From positions 12,317,797 through 12,381,796 of the forward strand of contig CM067077.1 in NCBI GenBank assembly GCA_033980235.1: a stretch of DNA of 64,000 nt, read 5' to 3'. Source of the stretch: Diadema setosum (lineage: Eukaryota > Echinodermata > Echinoidea > Diadematoida > Diadematidae). This document shows, piece after piece, positions 33,083 to 46,150 of the stretch. How positions within the stretch are numbered: the stretch's first letter is position 1; each line of letters opens with the position of its first letter. A program made the translations under genes and the position numbers. A model generated the notes under the pieces. The model was not told where the DNA came from. It worked only from the letters and a program-made list of their open reading frames with translations, and ran no database searches.

Positions 33083-35306
33083 CCCAACCAATTGTCACAT
33101 AATTAGTCCATGGGCCAAGACCCGAAAAATGGGTTTTTGGTACCACCTGAGGTGGCAAGTTCTAGTTGTGCAGTATGAAATGTCATATATTTTGCTATGA
33201 TAGCATTTCCAGAGTAGTAGCTTAGTCATAGATTTCAGCCATTAACCCGACCAATACCAAATATTTTTTGACTCTCTTTGACCAAAGACAGGCAGAGTGT
33301 GACCTTTGAAAATTTCAAGGTTTTTAAACCAATTCCTCTGAAATTTGGCACATACATTCAGCATATGCTCTAAAAAATGACACCATCAAAATTTCACCGG
33401 TTATATTAAAACAGAAGCACAGTGAAATGTAACAACTCACCTTGATCTCCGGGACGACTTCCATTCGTACTTCCAGCTGGTGATGGAGTTGCGTGGCATC
33501 AGATCTCTCTCTTTTGTCTTTTTGACCTTCATTGTCTTGTCAATGTGTTCTTAATTTCTGCTACAATACTGCGTCTTTACATTATGTGACAATTGCTTCT
33601 GTGTCTGTGTGGGTTTTTTTTTTTTTTTTTTTTTTGCCTGATTAACAACAATATTCTGGTAAGCACAGCTAAAAAAGAAAAACAAAACAAAACAAAACGA
33701 TGCCGTTATCATATCTAAAGTTCCTAAGAAAAGGAATTATCTATACTGTTTTTATACTACCCTCTCAACAAATACATCAGTTTTAAACAAAAATCACTCT
33801 GTTCATTTACAATATTATTTATTTTAATGTATTGTAGTGTACCGGTACATTGTTTTTGCATTATCTTTCATTGTTGGATGGAAATAAAGCGACATTGGCG
33901 TGGCAATACCGTTTTCACCGTAGCGTTTTCACCGGAAAATGATGAATAATTGAAATATACGGCAAAATCCATGAGGATTTTTTTTTTGTTTTGTTTTTGT
34001 TTTTGTTTTTTTGTTTTTGTTTTTAGATAAAGGGATATACACTGTATTATAAGCTTTGGATATTCCCTTCGCCGTCCTGAATAAAGACTAAGCGCTGTGG
34101 ACATCATAAATATTCTAAAGAGAATGGAAAACGCCACTAAACACAAAACAACAACAACAACAACAACAACATAACCTTTGGATATTCCCTTCGCTGCCTT
34201 GAATAAAGACTAAGCGCACCGCGTTTACAACCGGACAATCGGACCAATCGAGGTTCCTGTGCTGGTAAGCATCGGACTCTACTGCCTGCATATCGGAGGG
34301 GCCTAGGCCGCTAATAACGGCTGAGAAGTCTGCTGGAGACAATGAGCCGGATTGGCCAGAGACGTACCGACAGCTGACCAAGGATACTCATTACAATATT
34401 TTTTTTTTGAAAAAAAAATGATAAAAGGAAAATAAATTTAAAGATAAGTGTTTGGCGTAAATATTCTAAAGAGAATGGAAAACACCACTAAAAACAAAAC
34501 AACAACAACAACAACAACAACAGCACCTGTGGACATACAGAAGACAGTGCTCTTTTTGTTTTGTTGTTGTTTTTGTATTTGAGGCGCGTCATTCAGATGT
34601 GAATATTTGCGCCTTTATCTTTATAATATTATTTTACATATAGTTACTTAAAAAAAAAAATATTTTTATGCGCGCTATGTATCTGCTGTTATACGGTTGG
34701 GGCAAATAAGTTCTGGTGCATGCTGATGGCAAACTCTGATCAGCCTGGCTCGTTACATTGAGCAGGCTTCTCGGTCGCGCACACAGACCTAGATCCCTCA
34801 TTTGCCGCACTCGGGACCCTCTGCCCAACGTATATGGTGCACAAGCAGACTGCCGAATGCGATAATTCGTAAACATCAAAAATAACTATTTCATATGTAT
34901 TTTCCAATAAATAAACATATGATTTACAAATAATTCAAAATTTTACATTATGTAATAGCAAACATCCGGTTGTGCAGTGTGCAAATCTAAATTAAACAAA
35001 AACTTTAAAAAAAAAAATTATTACCTGCATAACTCTAAGTCTTGGAGAACCTTCTTGTTCTCTTCTTTGTATAGCGGTTAGTCTCGATTCAGAAGTATAA
35101 GGATATAACAACGAGACCAAATTGGTTAAAAATTCAGTTATTATGACTAAGCTACTCATTTGGAAATGCTATCATAGCTTGATAAGCATATAATATATGC
35201 CCGACAAACAAAATGACACCAAAAAGGTTTTGCCACCTCAGGTGGTACCAATATCTGGCCTGGCCCCATGGACTATTGAATACTTCTTGTACAGGCACAA
35301 TAGCCA

Positions 35307-35647
35307 TTTAGCGTACAAAGCGATTGCTTCGTCATTGTTCGCCCACAGCCACATGACCGATGTTACGTAATGTGTCAATATGGCGTTAAATCGAAAAAGA
35401 CTCTACCGAATGTGCGCGTGCAAGTAAATATTTGCTGGTGTGTGTTGTTCATTGGGATCGTGTTCTTAAATTGGAATCTTACGTATTTGAGATAACGAGG
35501 AGCCCCGAATTCTGTTAACACTCATGGTTCTCGTATAAAGAGCTAGCCGACTCAAGTACGGACGTCATTTCTCGTTGGTGGCTTTTATCTGGAGAGAGGT
35601 ATATAACGTTAGGCCTACACATTAATTGTTATCGTTCTGGCGTATTG
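35307..35647 (+). promoter_or_regulatory. Promoter and non-coding first exon of paralog 2
   Basis: TATAAAG at 35534-35540, an initiator-like TCATTTC near 35565, and donor TATTG|GTAAGT at 35648. The conserved upstream block includes GTAAATA at 35424-35430 and a GATA-type GAGATAACG near 35490. First exon is about 35567-35647. Confidence 0.65.
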
Positions 35648-35834
35648 GTAAGTTTTTTATCGTGTACTCGTGTATATAGTGCTGCATCACTAATGACAAA
35701 GTTGATTTATTGAAGACACATTTTGCTGCTATGAATGGAAATCGTACGTGATCTCACCGTTTCTGTTACAGACTGAAATCAAATGAACAGGATGGGAGGG
35801 AAATTTACGGGAGTTTAACCCCCATTTTCGTTTC

Positions 35835-35874
<40 letters not shown>

Positions 35875-36248
35875 CAGTGGGATTTGTGACATCCAAAGTG
35901 ATGTGCACGTTTAATGGGGTGATGATCACGATGTAAGTACCTAAGTGTCAATTGGATGTCTCAAATTTGCATTGTCCTTTGTTTGGTTGGTGATAGGGGT
36001 TGTCTTCTTTTCCCGTAATTTTTGAATAGTACGAATGATTGGTGCAGACTATAATTCTCGGATCACATTTAGCATTCTGGTTTTGCTTGCACCTGGAAAA
36101 GTAGACTTCTTTTCAGGGAGAAGCAAAATTAGTTAAGGCCTATAGATGTATCAAATTAGTATACTGATAATCGTATTGCGCCTCTTTTCACTAAGATGCA
36201 TACTGTATGTGCTACATTTTATGACCAAAGCAATTACTTTCATGATGG

Positions 36249-36251
<3 letters not shown>

Positions 36252-36291
<40 letters not shown>
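36252..36291. repeat. TA dinucleotide repeat
   Basis: About 40 bp of TA in the 5' UTR intron of paralog 2, close to the branch/acceptor region. It is much shorter and broken in paralog 1. Confidence 0.95.
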
Positions 36292-36293
<2 letters not shown>

Positions 36294-36356
36294 GTTTTAT
36301 TTACTGAATTTATTTTGTTTGTATGATTCAATCTCGACAGCTGCTCCATGTTCGAG

Positions 36357-39300
36357 ATGAAGCTCGACGTATTTCTCGTCCTGGTTGCTGCTGCTGCAGT
36401 CAGCGCACAGAGACCCTGCTGCTTTCCAAAACAAATCATGCAAGGAATCGGTAAAAAGCTCTATGAGAACATTTATAGCTTGGCTAATAGCCAAGTAAAA
36501 GGACAAGTTCATCTTCATTAACATGAGGATTGAGCGAATGTAGCAATATTAGTAGAACACAGCATTGAAAGTTTGAGGAAAATCGTTCAATTATTGCTAC
36601 ACGTAGCTGCTTTGTTCGCGAGAACGGAATTGTTTTTCTCTTTTTTGGGGGGCCTTGCATACAAAAAGATGATAATGGTGCCCCGAAAATGAAGAAAATG
36701 ATGAGGATATTAATAATGATGATATAATAATAACAATGATGATGATAATAATAATAATAATTATAATAATAATAATAATAATAATAATGATAATGCTTCT
36801 TCTACAATGATACTTCTACTACTACTACGTGTACTACTACTACTACTACTAATTATAATAATGTCATTATTGTAATTATTATCACTATATTTCGTTTACT
36901 TAAAGGACAAGTTCACCTTCATATACAGTGGATTGAGTGAATGCAACAATATTAATAGAACACATCAGAGAAAGTTTGGGGTAAATCGGACAATCTGTTC
37001 AAAAGTTATGAATTTTTAAAGTATCTGCGCAGTCACTGCTGGAATGAGAACACCACTACAGTGTATGATGTCATATGCGTACAACGATTATAAAGAAAAT
37101 AAAAAAGAGAATATCACAAAACTTCACTTTTTGAATGAAGTGCACATTTCTTCGACTTATTACTGACATATTATGTTAAGGGTAATATTATTCCTCTTGC
37201 CTTCTGAAAGAGAGAAGTCAAGTGTTCCTTTGTGAAGCGAGAAAAGTGAAAATATGTGGAATTTTCTTTATTCTTTATATTGTTGTACTCATGTGACATC
37301 ACAAGCTATAGTAGTCTTCTCATCCAGTCTTGAGAGGAGAAACTTCAAAAATTCATAACTTTTGAACGGGTTGTCCAATTCTCAAACTGTCACTGATGTG
37401 TTCTACTATTATTGCTCCATGCACTCAACCCCCATGTCTATATGAAGGTGAACTTGTCCTTTTTGTAATCCTTTGGAAGATACAATTATCGTTGTTATGA
37501 TTGTTGTGTACGTAATCTACGTTGTTTTACGTCGCAATCAGGTCCATGGTCGCAATATAATATTATGTCGGCGTACCATTATGCCTATGGCTTTTTCTCT
37601 TGTATATCAGGTCGTTACACTCTATAATTTTGAAGATATCGAGCTACATGTAATATTCACTTCACCGTATTTCTCATGTATCGATTGTATTGGGTAGGTG
37701 AATTCTTCACGGATAAAAGAAAAATAATTTCCCTTATCCCTCTCACATCAGGCACTACTGGTGTTTATACGTCACCCGAGGGTACTCAACCTTCCTCTAC
37801 GTTCATCTACGGTGCTTTTGATTTTGAAGAACGACAATTTGGTTTCGACATATCGGTTGACTACCTCAACGGCACTACAATATTCTTCAAGATCATCCAA
37901 CACTACGCCGAGGTATGATACATAATAATGTAGAGTAATACAAGGTTCGGCATTGGCACTTGGGTGTCCGTTGAGCCGGGGCTAGTAAGATTATGATGTC
38001 ATGCAACTAGATATGTTACAAGTTGCCTGCCAGATAGGGGCAAGTAAAATGTTGACTTCAATATGAAAATCAGAATCCGACCCTCGAGTCAATTACTAAA
38101 TTGACCCTATAATTGGACATGATAAGTGCTTGTACAGTATATTTCGGGGACGCGAAAATGTGAAAAATTATGATTTACTTGGGCTATCGTGACAGATTTA
38201 TTCCCTTTGAATTAATTTGAAACAAATTTGAAACAAATGTGAAACTACTTATGAGACATGAAAGAGTATACAATTTTAAGATGTACATGCATTAAAGATA
38301 ATTGATGAAAATCGACTTTGAAAATGTCAGAGACATCAAAAAGAAAAATAAATAAACAAAGTGATGATCTCGGTAAAAGGTAGTCCCCACCTTTTATTAC
38401 GACCTCTTTGTTTCCGGATATCTCCAATCAGGCATAAAAAAAACCCCCACAATTTTTGCCAAGTAAACTTTGAATTGCTCTTTAATAGAATCATTGTACG
38501 CTCTTTCATACTTCATAAGAGACCCCTCATTATAAAAAAAAAAATAAATAAAAAACCAAACAAAACAGGTGCGGGGAATTCTCTAAAGGGGCGGGGGTTG
38601 GCGCAAACAATATTTCTGGTGCTACTTCCGGGTTTCATCTCGGGTTTTTCTTTTATTTCTTTTGTTTTAACAACAAATAATGCGCCCATCTGGATCCGCC
38701 ACTTCGAAAGGGTGAACCAGTACCATGAATTTGTGCGCAAGTCAATGAAGGCGAAAACTAATGCTACGTTTACACCATGTTCCCGGCGAACCGTAGTGCG
38801 ACGTGGATAGCTCTTAAAAAACAGCCTTTGTTCGTTAGTTCTGTGTCTGCATTGTGTTCAATCTGAGTCCAGAAGAACTTGATTTCTGTGACTTTTTGCG
38901 TTCTTTGTCTGCATTGATTTGATGAGATTTCCAATGTTCTGTTTCAGTGAGTTTATTCCATAAATCAGGTCCATATAGCGTGGAATTAAATTATAATGTA
39001 CTTTGCAAGTTGCAAATGTTGGAAAATGTTTTCCGATCCCTTTTGTGAAATATGTTTTGCCTGTATTTTTTTCTTATTCTGTATTGAGTTTTGTAAGCCA
39101 TGTGTATTTCTTTTTCTTGTTTTATTTACTTTAATTGAACGAACTAATTGAACGCAGTATAATATGATTTGAATCTCATGGTTAAAACTGGTAAATGATT
39201 AATTCAACATTAACACAATGCAAAATGAAAACAAACAGGCATTATTTTATGCATACATTTGTGTAATCATAGGATCCCGTGTATCTGTCGTTCAAAGACA

Positions 39301-42300
39301 AAATTAATTAAGAAACTCTAGATGTAGCAGAAGTACAGGGGACCATCATCATAAGCAAACGCTTGACGAGGTCAGTGACCCAAGAAATGATTGTCTAAAC
39401 AATACAACATGGCAAGAATGTAATATTCTACATTATATTTGTATCGTTTTTATGCAGGGCCCCATTGTAAATCAGTTTGTTTTGGTGTTTTGTTTTGTCT
39501 TTACTGAATAGGCTACCATGTGAGAATAAAACAATGAATGAATAAATGAATAAATGAATGAATAAATAAATAAATAAATAAATAAATAAATATATATATA
39601 TATATTTGTCTGAAATACTCTCTAACTTTGACAGAAAACTCAATGGGTCATTCTTGCCAACTATGGGCTCTGTTTGAAACAACCAGCCTATGAACCCGAA
39701 CCATCTAACTGCATCCACGGCAAGTGAATTTATTAATTCATCATCAATAGATCAGTTCGCAGTAAGCGATGATTCGAAAGACCCCCGAATTTTACGCCAT
39801 TTAAACAAATCAGCTGTAAAGCTAGATATCATCCATCTATAATACGTAACTCTATATTGCTTTTTTGTTAATAATAATAAGCTCCCGCGGATGTTTAGAA
39901 ATGTTCTTTCACTGCAACGTACAATGTATAAGGAAATTGCTCAGACGATGTCCACGACATTGCTCATTACAACTTTGTGTGTCATTAAGTCGTTTTTTGT
40001 TTTTTGTTTTTTTTTTTTATTCTCAGAGGAACTTTATCTGTTCATGAACTGTACATATATACACGTATGTAATCCGAACTGGCCAATGAAAATAAGGAAG
40101 AAAAAGCAGGAAAAAGTAGTCTAGTATCACAACGTATGTTTCATGCATGCAAATAAGTGCATCACGCCAAAACATTCAAGCGAGTAAATGATCATATAGA
40201 TGACGAATCGATATGATAACAATATGTATTTTCGCAACCAAAAAGGGATAGCACTGTGTGTATTGCAACGATTTATATTCCTTTCATGTGGCGTCTCCGA
40301 GTTTGAAGGGTCCACCTCTTCAAGCGTGCTATGACGCCATTTTCACCATTAATACTTTTTTTTTTTTTTTTTTTGAGGGGGGGGGGGTTGCGGGGAGTAC
40401 CCATGTTTAGAGATGTTGGCAGGCATTGGAAGCATGACCTCATGTATTAAGCGCTTTGTGAATATAATAATTATACTAATACTACTACCAATAATGATAA
40501 TAATGAAAACAATAATGATAAATAATTATTATTATTATCATTATTATTATTATTATTATTATCGTAATCGTCATCAACATCACCATTATTGTTGTTGTTA
40601 CTACTATTATTATGATAGTGAAGTGTTGTATTTTTCTCCAGAGGGTTCTAGATACGACGGTAATTTCGTGTCGGGCGGTCCAAACGGACTCAAGGTGAAG
40701 TCCTACACCTACGACTACGTGCATCCGTGGGAGGCTCTTCATGGACTTTCGACCGTCACGGTGACCGAGGACTCGTGCTTCTTTGTCGGCTCTTCCTTCC
40801 TCGGGACGAGAAATGACATACCCAAAGGCTGTAAGTAGGGAGCTTTTAGATTTTCGGGGGCGGACGTTTAGACTACGATTGCGTTTGGCCGTTCAAATTA
40901 CGCGAGGACGCAGCCTTTTCAAAGTAAAATGTCGTCCTCCCCATCCCCCCCCCCCCCCCCCCCCCCATCATTGCATCAGTAGTATCTCTCTGCGTCGTGA
41001 ATTTAGCAGACGCAAAATCAATGGCCCAGAACGCGTAGTGAAAACTCAGACGACGCGAGATCGATTTTTGATACGCGTTTTTGTGCGAATGCGCAGAACA
41101 TTTTTTTTTTCCCCTCTGAACGTCCGCGTCGCGAAAATCTAAAGCTCCCTATAGTGACGACAATGCGGGTGATGGTGGTGGTGATGATGTTAATGATTTT
41201 GATAATTTTAGAAGACAAAAATTATAAATAGATAAGACAGTTATTTTATCATTATACTGATGCTATTGTTCGAGCATGATCAGTTTCCCTCGCTGGGGTT
41301 ATGGGCGGGGGATGGGGGGGGGGGGGGGGGGGGGGGGGGGGCTTCCGGACCATACTAACTATTTGTTTGACAGTTCATCAATTAACAGGCTCATTTTTAA
41401 AGGCATAATTTACCATTTGCAGGTGAAAGCATTAGTGCTTTAAAATAGTTCTAAAATGTGAGTTAGGGATAGAAACAACCACAGTCAAAATTTGAATCCG
41501 TATAATTGATGTGAAGTGTTGTTAAATACACAAAATGTGAACAATAGTTATAATAAAAATGTTTCCAGACTAAACCGTATACAGTTACGGTTTACTGAGA
41601 AAAACCCTGATATCTCCTTATATTTTAGGTTTTATTGCAAATATTTCATATGGTAGGATGTTTTATGATACAACAGACCTACACATATGCATCAAATGTG
41701 ATATCTTGAACATTTTTGAAATCACTGCTCCCAAAGGTAAACTGGACCTTTAATGTTGGACAGATTCACAAGTGTAATCCTAATCACAGCTGTCTTATAT
41801 GGAGCGTATAGTGCTCCATATTATTACCAAGGACCTTATGCCATATTGGGCTAACCCTATAGCACTCTACATCAGGAATCACATTTACACTAAACTGTAT
41901 ACTGCGTCGAGAGGGACAACAATAGGGTAATATATCTAGTCCTAGCAATACATGTATACAAACCGTTTGAGTCCAACTGAAGAGATGTAGGCCCTACTAA
42001 GTATAAGACCAACCATGGAGGTGACCTCTCTGGTCAAACTCAGAGAACTAATTGTGCTTACGCTTTGGCCGGTTCATGTGCTGTTCCCTGATAAAACTTA
42101 TTTAGAGAAGGGTGAAACTCCGATGCCTCTATTGATACACATCACGGTGTTAATCTAGCTGCTTTTTTATGCACACTTTGTTATATTTATAGCTTCTATC
42201 TTCGAGACTTCCGGATTTATCAACACCACAGTTGGAATTGAAGACCCGGAAAGGTGGCTAAGACTCCCTGAAGTTTGCCGAAAACAGGTCAGACATTGAC

Positions 42301-42939
42301 CGCTTTTCACCTTTTAAAAAAAAAAAAAAATCTACTGGATTATTACAGTTTTGTGTAGCATCATATTTCCCCCTTCTTAATATTGCATTCGTAGCAAAAG
42401 CTCTAAATATATGCTATGCCTTTCTACCGATTTCATTGACAACCGACGCCATATTTTGAATCAGATGATTCGCACGTTACTTTTTTTTTCCTTGCAGCAA
42501 AGTTGTAATTTTCCTGTCATTAAATTGTCTTTGTGGTTTATGATCACTGAGGTGATACAACTAATTATTCCTTGTGGTAAGCTTCACTCGTGTCTACAAA
42601 GAAATTCTTAATCAATCTTATGACAACTAATGGTTGTCTTCTCCGCTTCATTGTAAGTTCTATAATAGTTCAGTCAAGACAATGAATGAATAAAAATTTG
42701 TATTCCCTGTCTTTAGTCGCTCATAGTCTCAGCGCCTTCTACTCTCATCCTACACCATACTCTTTGTTGACTGATAAATTCTTAAAGATTTTACTCAATC
42801 GCTGCGTAATGTCAAATGCATTTTCCCATTTAGGACTCATTTACTGGTAATTCCCCTTTCACAGAGCAACATGACGTCTTCAGCCCTTCCCAAAGATCTG
42901 CCGGACCTTAGCAAGATCCGCATCCCGCGTTTCTTCTAG
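36357..42939 (+). CDS. Ependymin-related secreted protein, paralog 2
   Basis: Coding exons 36357-36450, 37752-37912, 39635-39719, 40642-40830, 42193-42287 and 42865-42939 give 232 codons plus TAG. Same signal peptide (MKLDVFLVLVAAAAVSA), six cysteines, YLNGT and late GIEDPERW blocks as paralog 1. It has one extra codon (Val) in the fifth exon. Same phases and the same GC donor after the fourth exon. It keeps the YLNGT, INTTVG and SNMTSS sequons. An in-frame ATG three codons upstream (36348) could also start translation. The C-terminal exon differs from paralog 1 at only a few bases, so the duplication is fairly recent. Both frames are open, and I see no sign that either gene is dead. Expression differences cannot be judged from sequence. 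Confidence 0.88.
36498..36600. mobile_element. Partial family C MITE
   Basis: The start AAAGGACAAGTTCATCTTCA and the following ~80 bp match the left part of the complete element at 36901-37462. Truncated on the right. Confidence 0.65.
36901..37462. mobile_element. Family C foldback MITE, ~560 bp
   Basis: Long imperfect inverted repeats begin TAAAGGACAAGTTCACCTTC and end GAAGGTGAACTTGTCCTTT. Arms continue inward with TTCATAACTTTTGAACGG-like sequence and its complement. In an intron of paralog 2; no counterpart in paralog 1. Confidence 0.85.
38255..38530. mobile_element. Family A MITE, copy 5 (decayed)
   Basis: Contains the TTGATGAAAATCG arm, the central AGGT...CCACCTTTTATTACG and the complementary arm, with indels. 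The ends are unclear. A repeat with ATATTTCTGGTGCTACTTCC follows at 38565-38710 and recurs near 63180. Confidence 0.65.
39535..39605. repeat. AAAT/TA low-complexity run
   Basis: GAATAAAT-type tetranucleotide repeat passing into TATATA, about 30 bp before the exon-4 acceptor of paralog 2. Confidence 0.9.
41312..41341 (+). repeat. G tract in intron of paralog 2
   Basis: A ~30 bp G run in an intron, with a C run of about 20 bp at 40947-40966 in the same intron. Confidence 0.9.
41397..41753 (-). mobile_element. Family B MITE, complete copy
   Basis: Reverse-orientation copy of the element at 23773-24143, with ends TTAAAGGCATAATTTACC and GGTAAACTGGACCTTTAA. Confidence 0.85.
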
Positions 42940-43400
42940 AATTAAGGAGGAACCTATGGCAGCTACACCGTCAGTAGACCCTGACGTATCGTATCTGATT
43001 CAAGTTGATATGATTTTGATAATAGTATTGATAATTTGACACCATGGTTTTCGTTCATACAACATTACGACTGAACGGTTCAATTTACTGTTTCTTTATT
43101 TTAGGTGATTAAAACACACACACACACACACAAGAGAAGCTTTCATGAAGCTTACATGTGGTGCAAGTGAACCAGTGATTTAAGTGTTCTCACAGTGTCT
43201 CATCATCGTATTATCGCATTGATAATCGGTCTACACGTACCTCATACACAGATGGATTATCAAAACATTGTGCAGATCAGTAGGCCTACAAGTTTAAAAA
43301 AGGTGTGATCAGAAGGAAAGCTGTGCATGCTTTGTAAAATGAATAAACTGACGAAAGATCAGACTAAAGCCGAGTCTTTGACTCTATTTTCTTCTCGAAG
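42940..43400 (+). terminator. 3' UTR and poly(A) signal of paralog 2
   Basis: AATAAA at 43342-43347 in the block conserved with unit 1. A CA repeat is near 43115-43131. Confidence 0.6.
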
Positions 43401-45025
43401 CAAAACTAGCTGCTACAGTCCCTGTCATCAAGAGAGCGGGAGTGAGTGAGAAGGAGAGAGGGGGGGGGGGGGGGGGGGGAGGGGAGAGGGGGAGCGTGTC
43501 AAGTGAGGGCGCTCTTTATTGTGTACTGCACTGTGTATTGTGATGTGAATCTCCTGTGTTTTCAGCTTTGCCCGCTCCACTTGTTTATTTTCTCTGATCC
43601 TCATATCATTAAAACTTAATAAAATATTATTTGGTTATGAATCTCCACTTGCATAAGACCCTGCGAAATATTAGTCATTATGAAGTTCATAACTGGTGAA
43701 TAGGATACATCTTAAAGATTTTGAAAGTCCATCACCTCTCACGTTTTTTTTTTTTTTTTGTATTTGTTTTAGATAAAATCTTTATTCAGACTGGTGACTC
43801 CGTTCCTCGAGTAGGAAGGCTGAGTGTCTTAGAATTATGTCTATTTCATTTCTGTATGAGGTGTTTATTGTACATTCATGAATCATGTCAAATATGTACA
43901 ATTTATGTATGTAGTATAGATAAACTATACTACTTTGCACACAACCTTTTGTTGTCCGTTAAACATTGTACTATACTGTAGTTATATTTTGTGTCATTAC
44001 AATGTAACAATTTCATTTGAATTGTCTGAATAAAGGCTATAAAAAGCGTAAAAAAAAAAAGTACTGAGTGTGACTGTGAAATCTAGAACAGTTTAGAATG
44101 AGCATTGCGTTCATGATCTTTGAGCCTCTGTCTATCCTGTTTAGAGCTATTGTTTTCCATCAGGAGCAGTAATTTAAAAATGAAAATTTTCGGTTTATCA
44201 AATAGTTCATGCATAAGTATGTCAGTTGAATCACAAAACATCTTACCATAATATAAAACTTTGGCAATAACGCATCAAGTATGAGGAGAAAAGGAGACAC
44301 TTTTTCTCAATTTTTATAAACCATTACTGCAGACAGTTAATTATAGAAATAATTTTAACAAAACTGTTGTTAACATTGTGAACATTTAAAAATACTTAAC
44401 ATTGATTATAAGGCCTACTGATTAACATTTTCTCATTTTTTCTATCCTTAACTCACGTTTTAGAACTATTTTGAAGCACTATAAAAAACAGGCATTTTTA
44501 AATCTGCAAAATGGTAAATAGTCCTCAATCTCTAGCACATGAGCGTTACTTAGGATTTGCATTGAGTTTAGATATTTGACTGAAGGTCGAGATTATAAGC
44601 CAAAATAGATTTATCCATTTCAAAGAACCCAAGCTTAATTTGAGATAAAAGCTGGAGAGAAATAAATAATATTTAGCGTGTCAATTTGAATACCTTCAAA
44701 ATCATTTCTTGCATGTTGCAAATTGTGCAGTATTATGAGAAGAAAAAAAAATCAATATTTGATGGCCTTTTTTAGAAAATTTAGAATGGCATCATGTGTT
44801 TTTGAATTCAAGCTCTTCAAGGAATTATGATTTTTTATGCACATTGGTACACATAGAAAACTCAAACAGACGGAACAGTGCATGCAAATGTAACTGAAAC
44901 AATCGAGTTGTTTCACGTGTTTCCACGTGTTTTCAGAAAATAATATGACATTGTGTACACTTACAATATTCCAATTACATTCGTTGGTGACGAAATAACC
45001 TCATTATTTCGTTAATCTTCAGAAT
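43401..45025. other. Downstream flank of paralog 2, end of unit 2
   Basis: Includes a G tract near 43460-43480, a region at 43510-44080 without a unit-1 match, an uninterrupted family B copy (44216-44520) and AT-rich flank. An AATAAA is near 44030. No convincing gene was found. Confidence 0.5.
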
Positions 45026-45117
45026 TATTCTCAGTTTCGAGGAGATTACCCTGTCTTCAATAAAAAAAAAAACAACAACAAACTGTTGGTTTTGTAAAAG
45101 GAAAAAGGGTTTACACG

Positions 45118-45385
45118 GGCGGATCCAGAAATTCCGTAAAGGAGGGGGGGGGGGGGGGCAAAAAATGGCTTCAGCGCAATTTCTAGTGCCACCAAAGAGA
45201 TAAATCTATAATTTCCTTTGGGTGCCACTACAATAACAAAAATAAAATGGGGCGTGCAAGCACCCCTTTCATTTTCTTTTCTTTTTATTTCTTATGTTTT
45301 AAGAAAAATGAAAGCGGCGCACCCGATGCACCCCCCCCCCCGATCCGCCCCCCCCCCCCCCCCCCCCCCCCGATCCGCCACTGGT
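45118..45385. mobile_element. GGCGGATCC-ended element with internal G/C tracts
   Basis: The left end (GGGCGGATCCAGAAATTCC then a G run) is complemented by the right end (C run then CCGATCCGCCACTGG). Related fragments with GGATCC(A/G)CCAC after a C run lie near 63155-63310 and 38690. Confidence 0.6.
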
Positions 45386-45812
45386 TTATCGACAAAGAAA
45401 TGGATACATGATAATGTTATTTCGATACCATAAAAACCCAGAATGACTTGAGAGGCAATGTAATCACTTGCCTTTGCCATAGGTTGAGACTCCTAACGCG
45501 AACATGCGCAGAAACTCCTCAACCAACATTTCAATACTTTATTTTTGCCCTATATTTGAATAACTTTACTAATACATTGTTTATAAATGCATAAGTCATT
45601 TTTGAGTATGGCATGGAGTGGCATGTCATTGGTGCTCTGTGACCAAATCAGTTTCTCCACAAATCAGCAGCGCTTTTATCTCAACTTGGGCCATTTTCTT
45701 TGGGATTTAAAATTTTAAACTTGCGGGAAAAAAAAACAAAAAAACAAACACCCAACACAAAAGAAGATTTTGAACCATCCGTATCACCCATACATACATG
45801 CATGCGATAAAT

Positions 45813-46150
45813 TAAAGGGATGGTATAGTTTGGGGGCTTTGGCTTTACTATACCTGTCTCTGAGATAATGAGAAACTTCATTAGATCATTATGAAAAAAC
45901 ATACAATACTAATAGATATTCAAAGTTTATTCGATGAAAATTAACTTTGAGCAAATGCATAGTACGTGGTCCTAATACAAGAGGTGAGACCCCGTGACTT
46001 TTATTAGGACCACTTCGTTTTAATTAAAAAAATTATAATTTTTTATCTCTACCTTTTCAACAACAATTCAACGGAATCATCAGTCTTTGAATTACTCTTA
46101 GAATTGAGTGCTCGTTAATATTTCATAACCTCGGAAAAAGTTAAGATCTG
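45813..46150. mobile_element. Family A MITE, copy 6
   Basis: Left end TAAAGGGATGGTATAGTTT and arm AAAGTTTATTCGATGAAAAT with a complementary second half. The right end is degenerate. Confidence 0.7.

Larger units (their letters stand above)
30838..34556. mobile_element. Foldback element with ~0.5 kb inverted arms
   Basis: The outermost match is AAGAGCACTGTCTTCTG (left) against CAGAAGACAGTGCTCTT (right). Inner arms at 30965-31391 and 33700-34225 match in inverse over several hundred bases, including GTGCGCTTAGTCTTTATTCA and GGAATATCCAA. Arms diverge by indels and mismatches. Confidence 0.75.
30636..35306. mobile_element. 4.7 kb block of nested insertions in unit 2
   Basis: Interrupts the upstream region that is continuous in unit 1 (between about 19350 and 19380). 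It holds a foldback element (30838-34556), a further element nested in its left arm (about 31393-32965), a family A MITE inside that (32246-32662), and an inverted pair at 33109-33230 and 35130-35280. No open frame resembles a transposase. Confidence 0.75.
30330..45025 (+). repeat. Tandem segmental duplication, unit 2
   Basis: Starts directly where unit 1 ends, in head-to-tail order. It is longer than unit 1 mainly because of a ~4.7 kb insertion block at about 30636-35306. Exon order, phases and non-coding flanks are all retained. Confidence 0.88.

Noticed and set aside
38361..38810. 149-codon frame in an intron of paralog 2
   Set aside because: Composed of a decayed family A MITE and another dispersed repeat.
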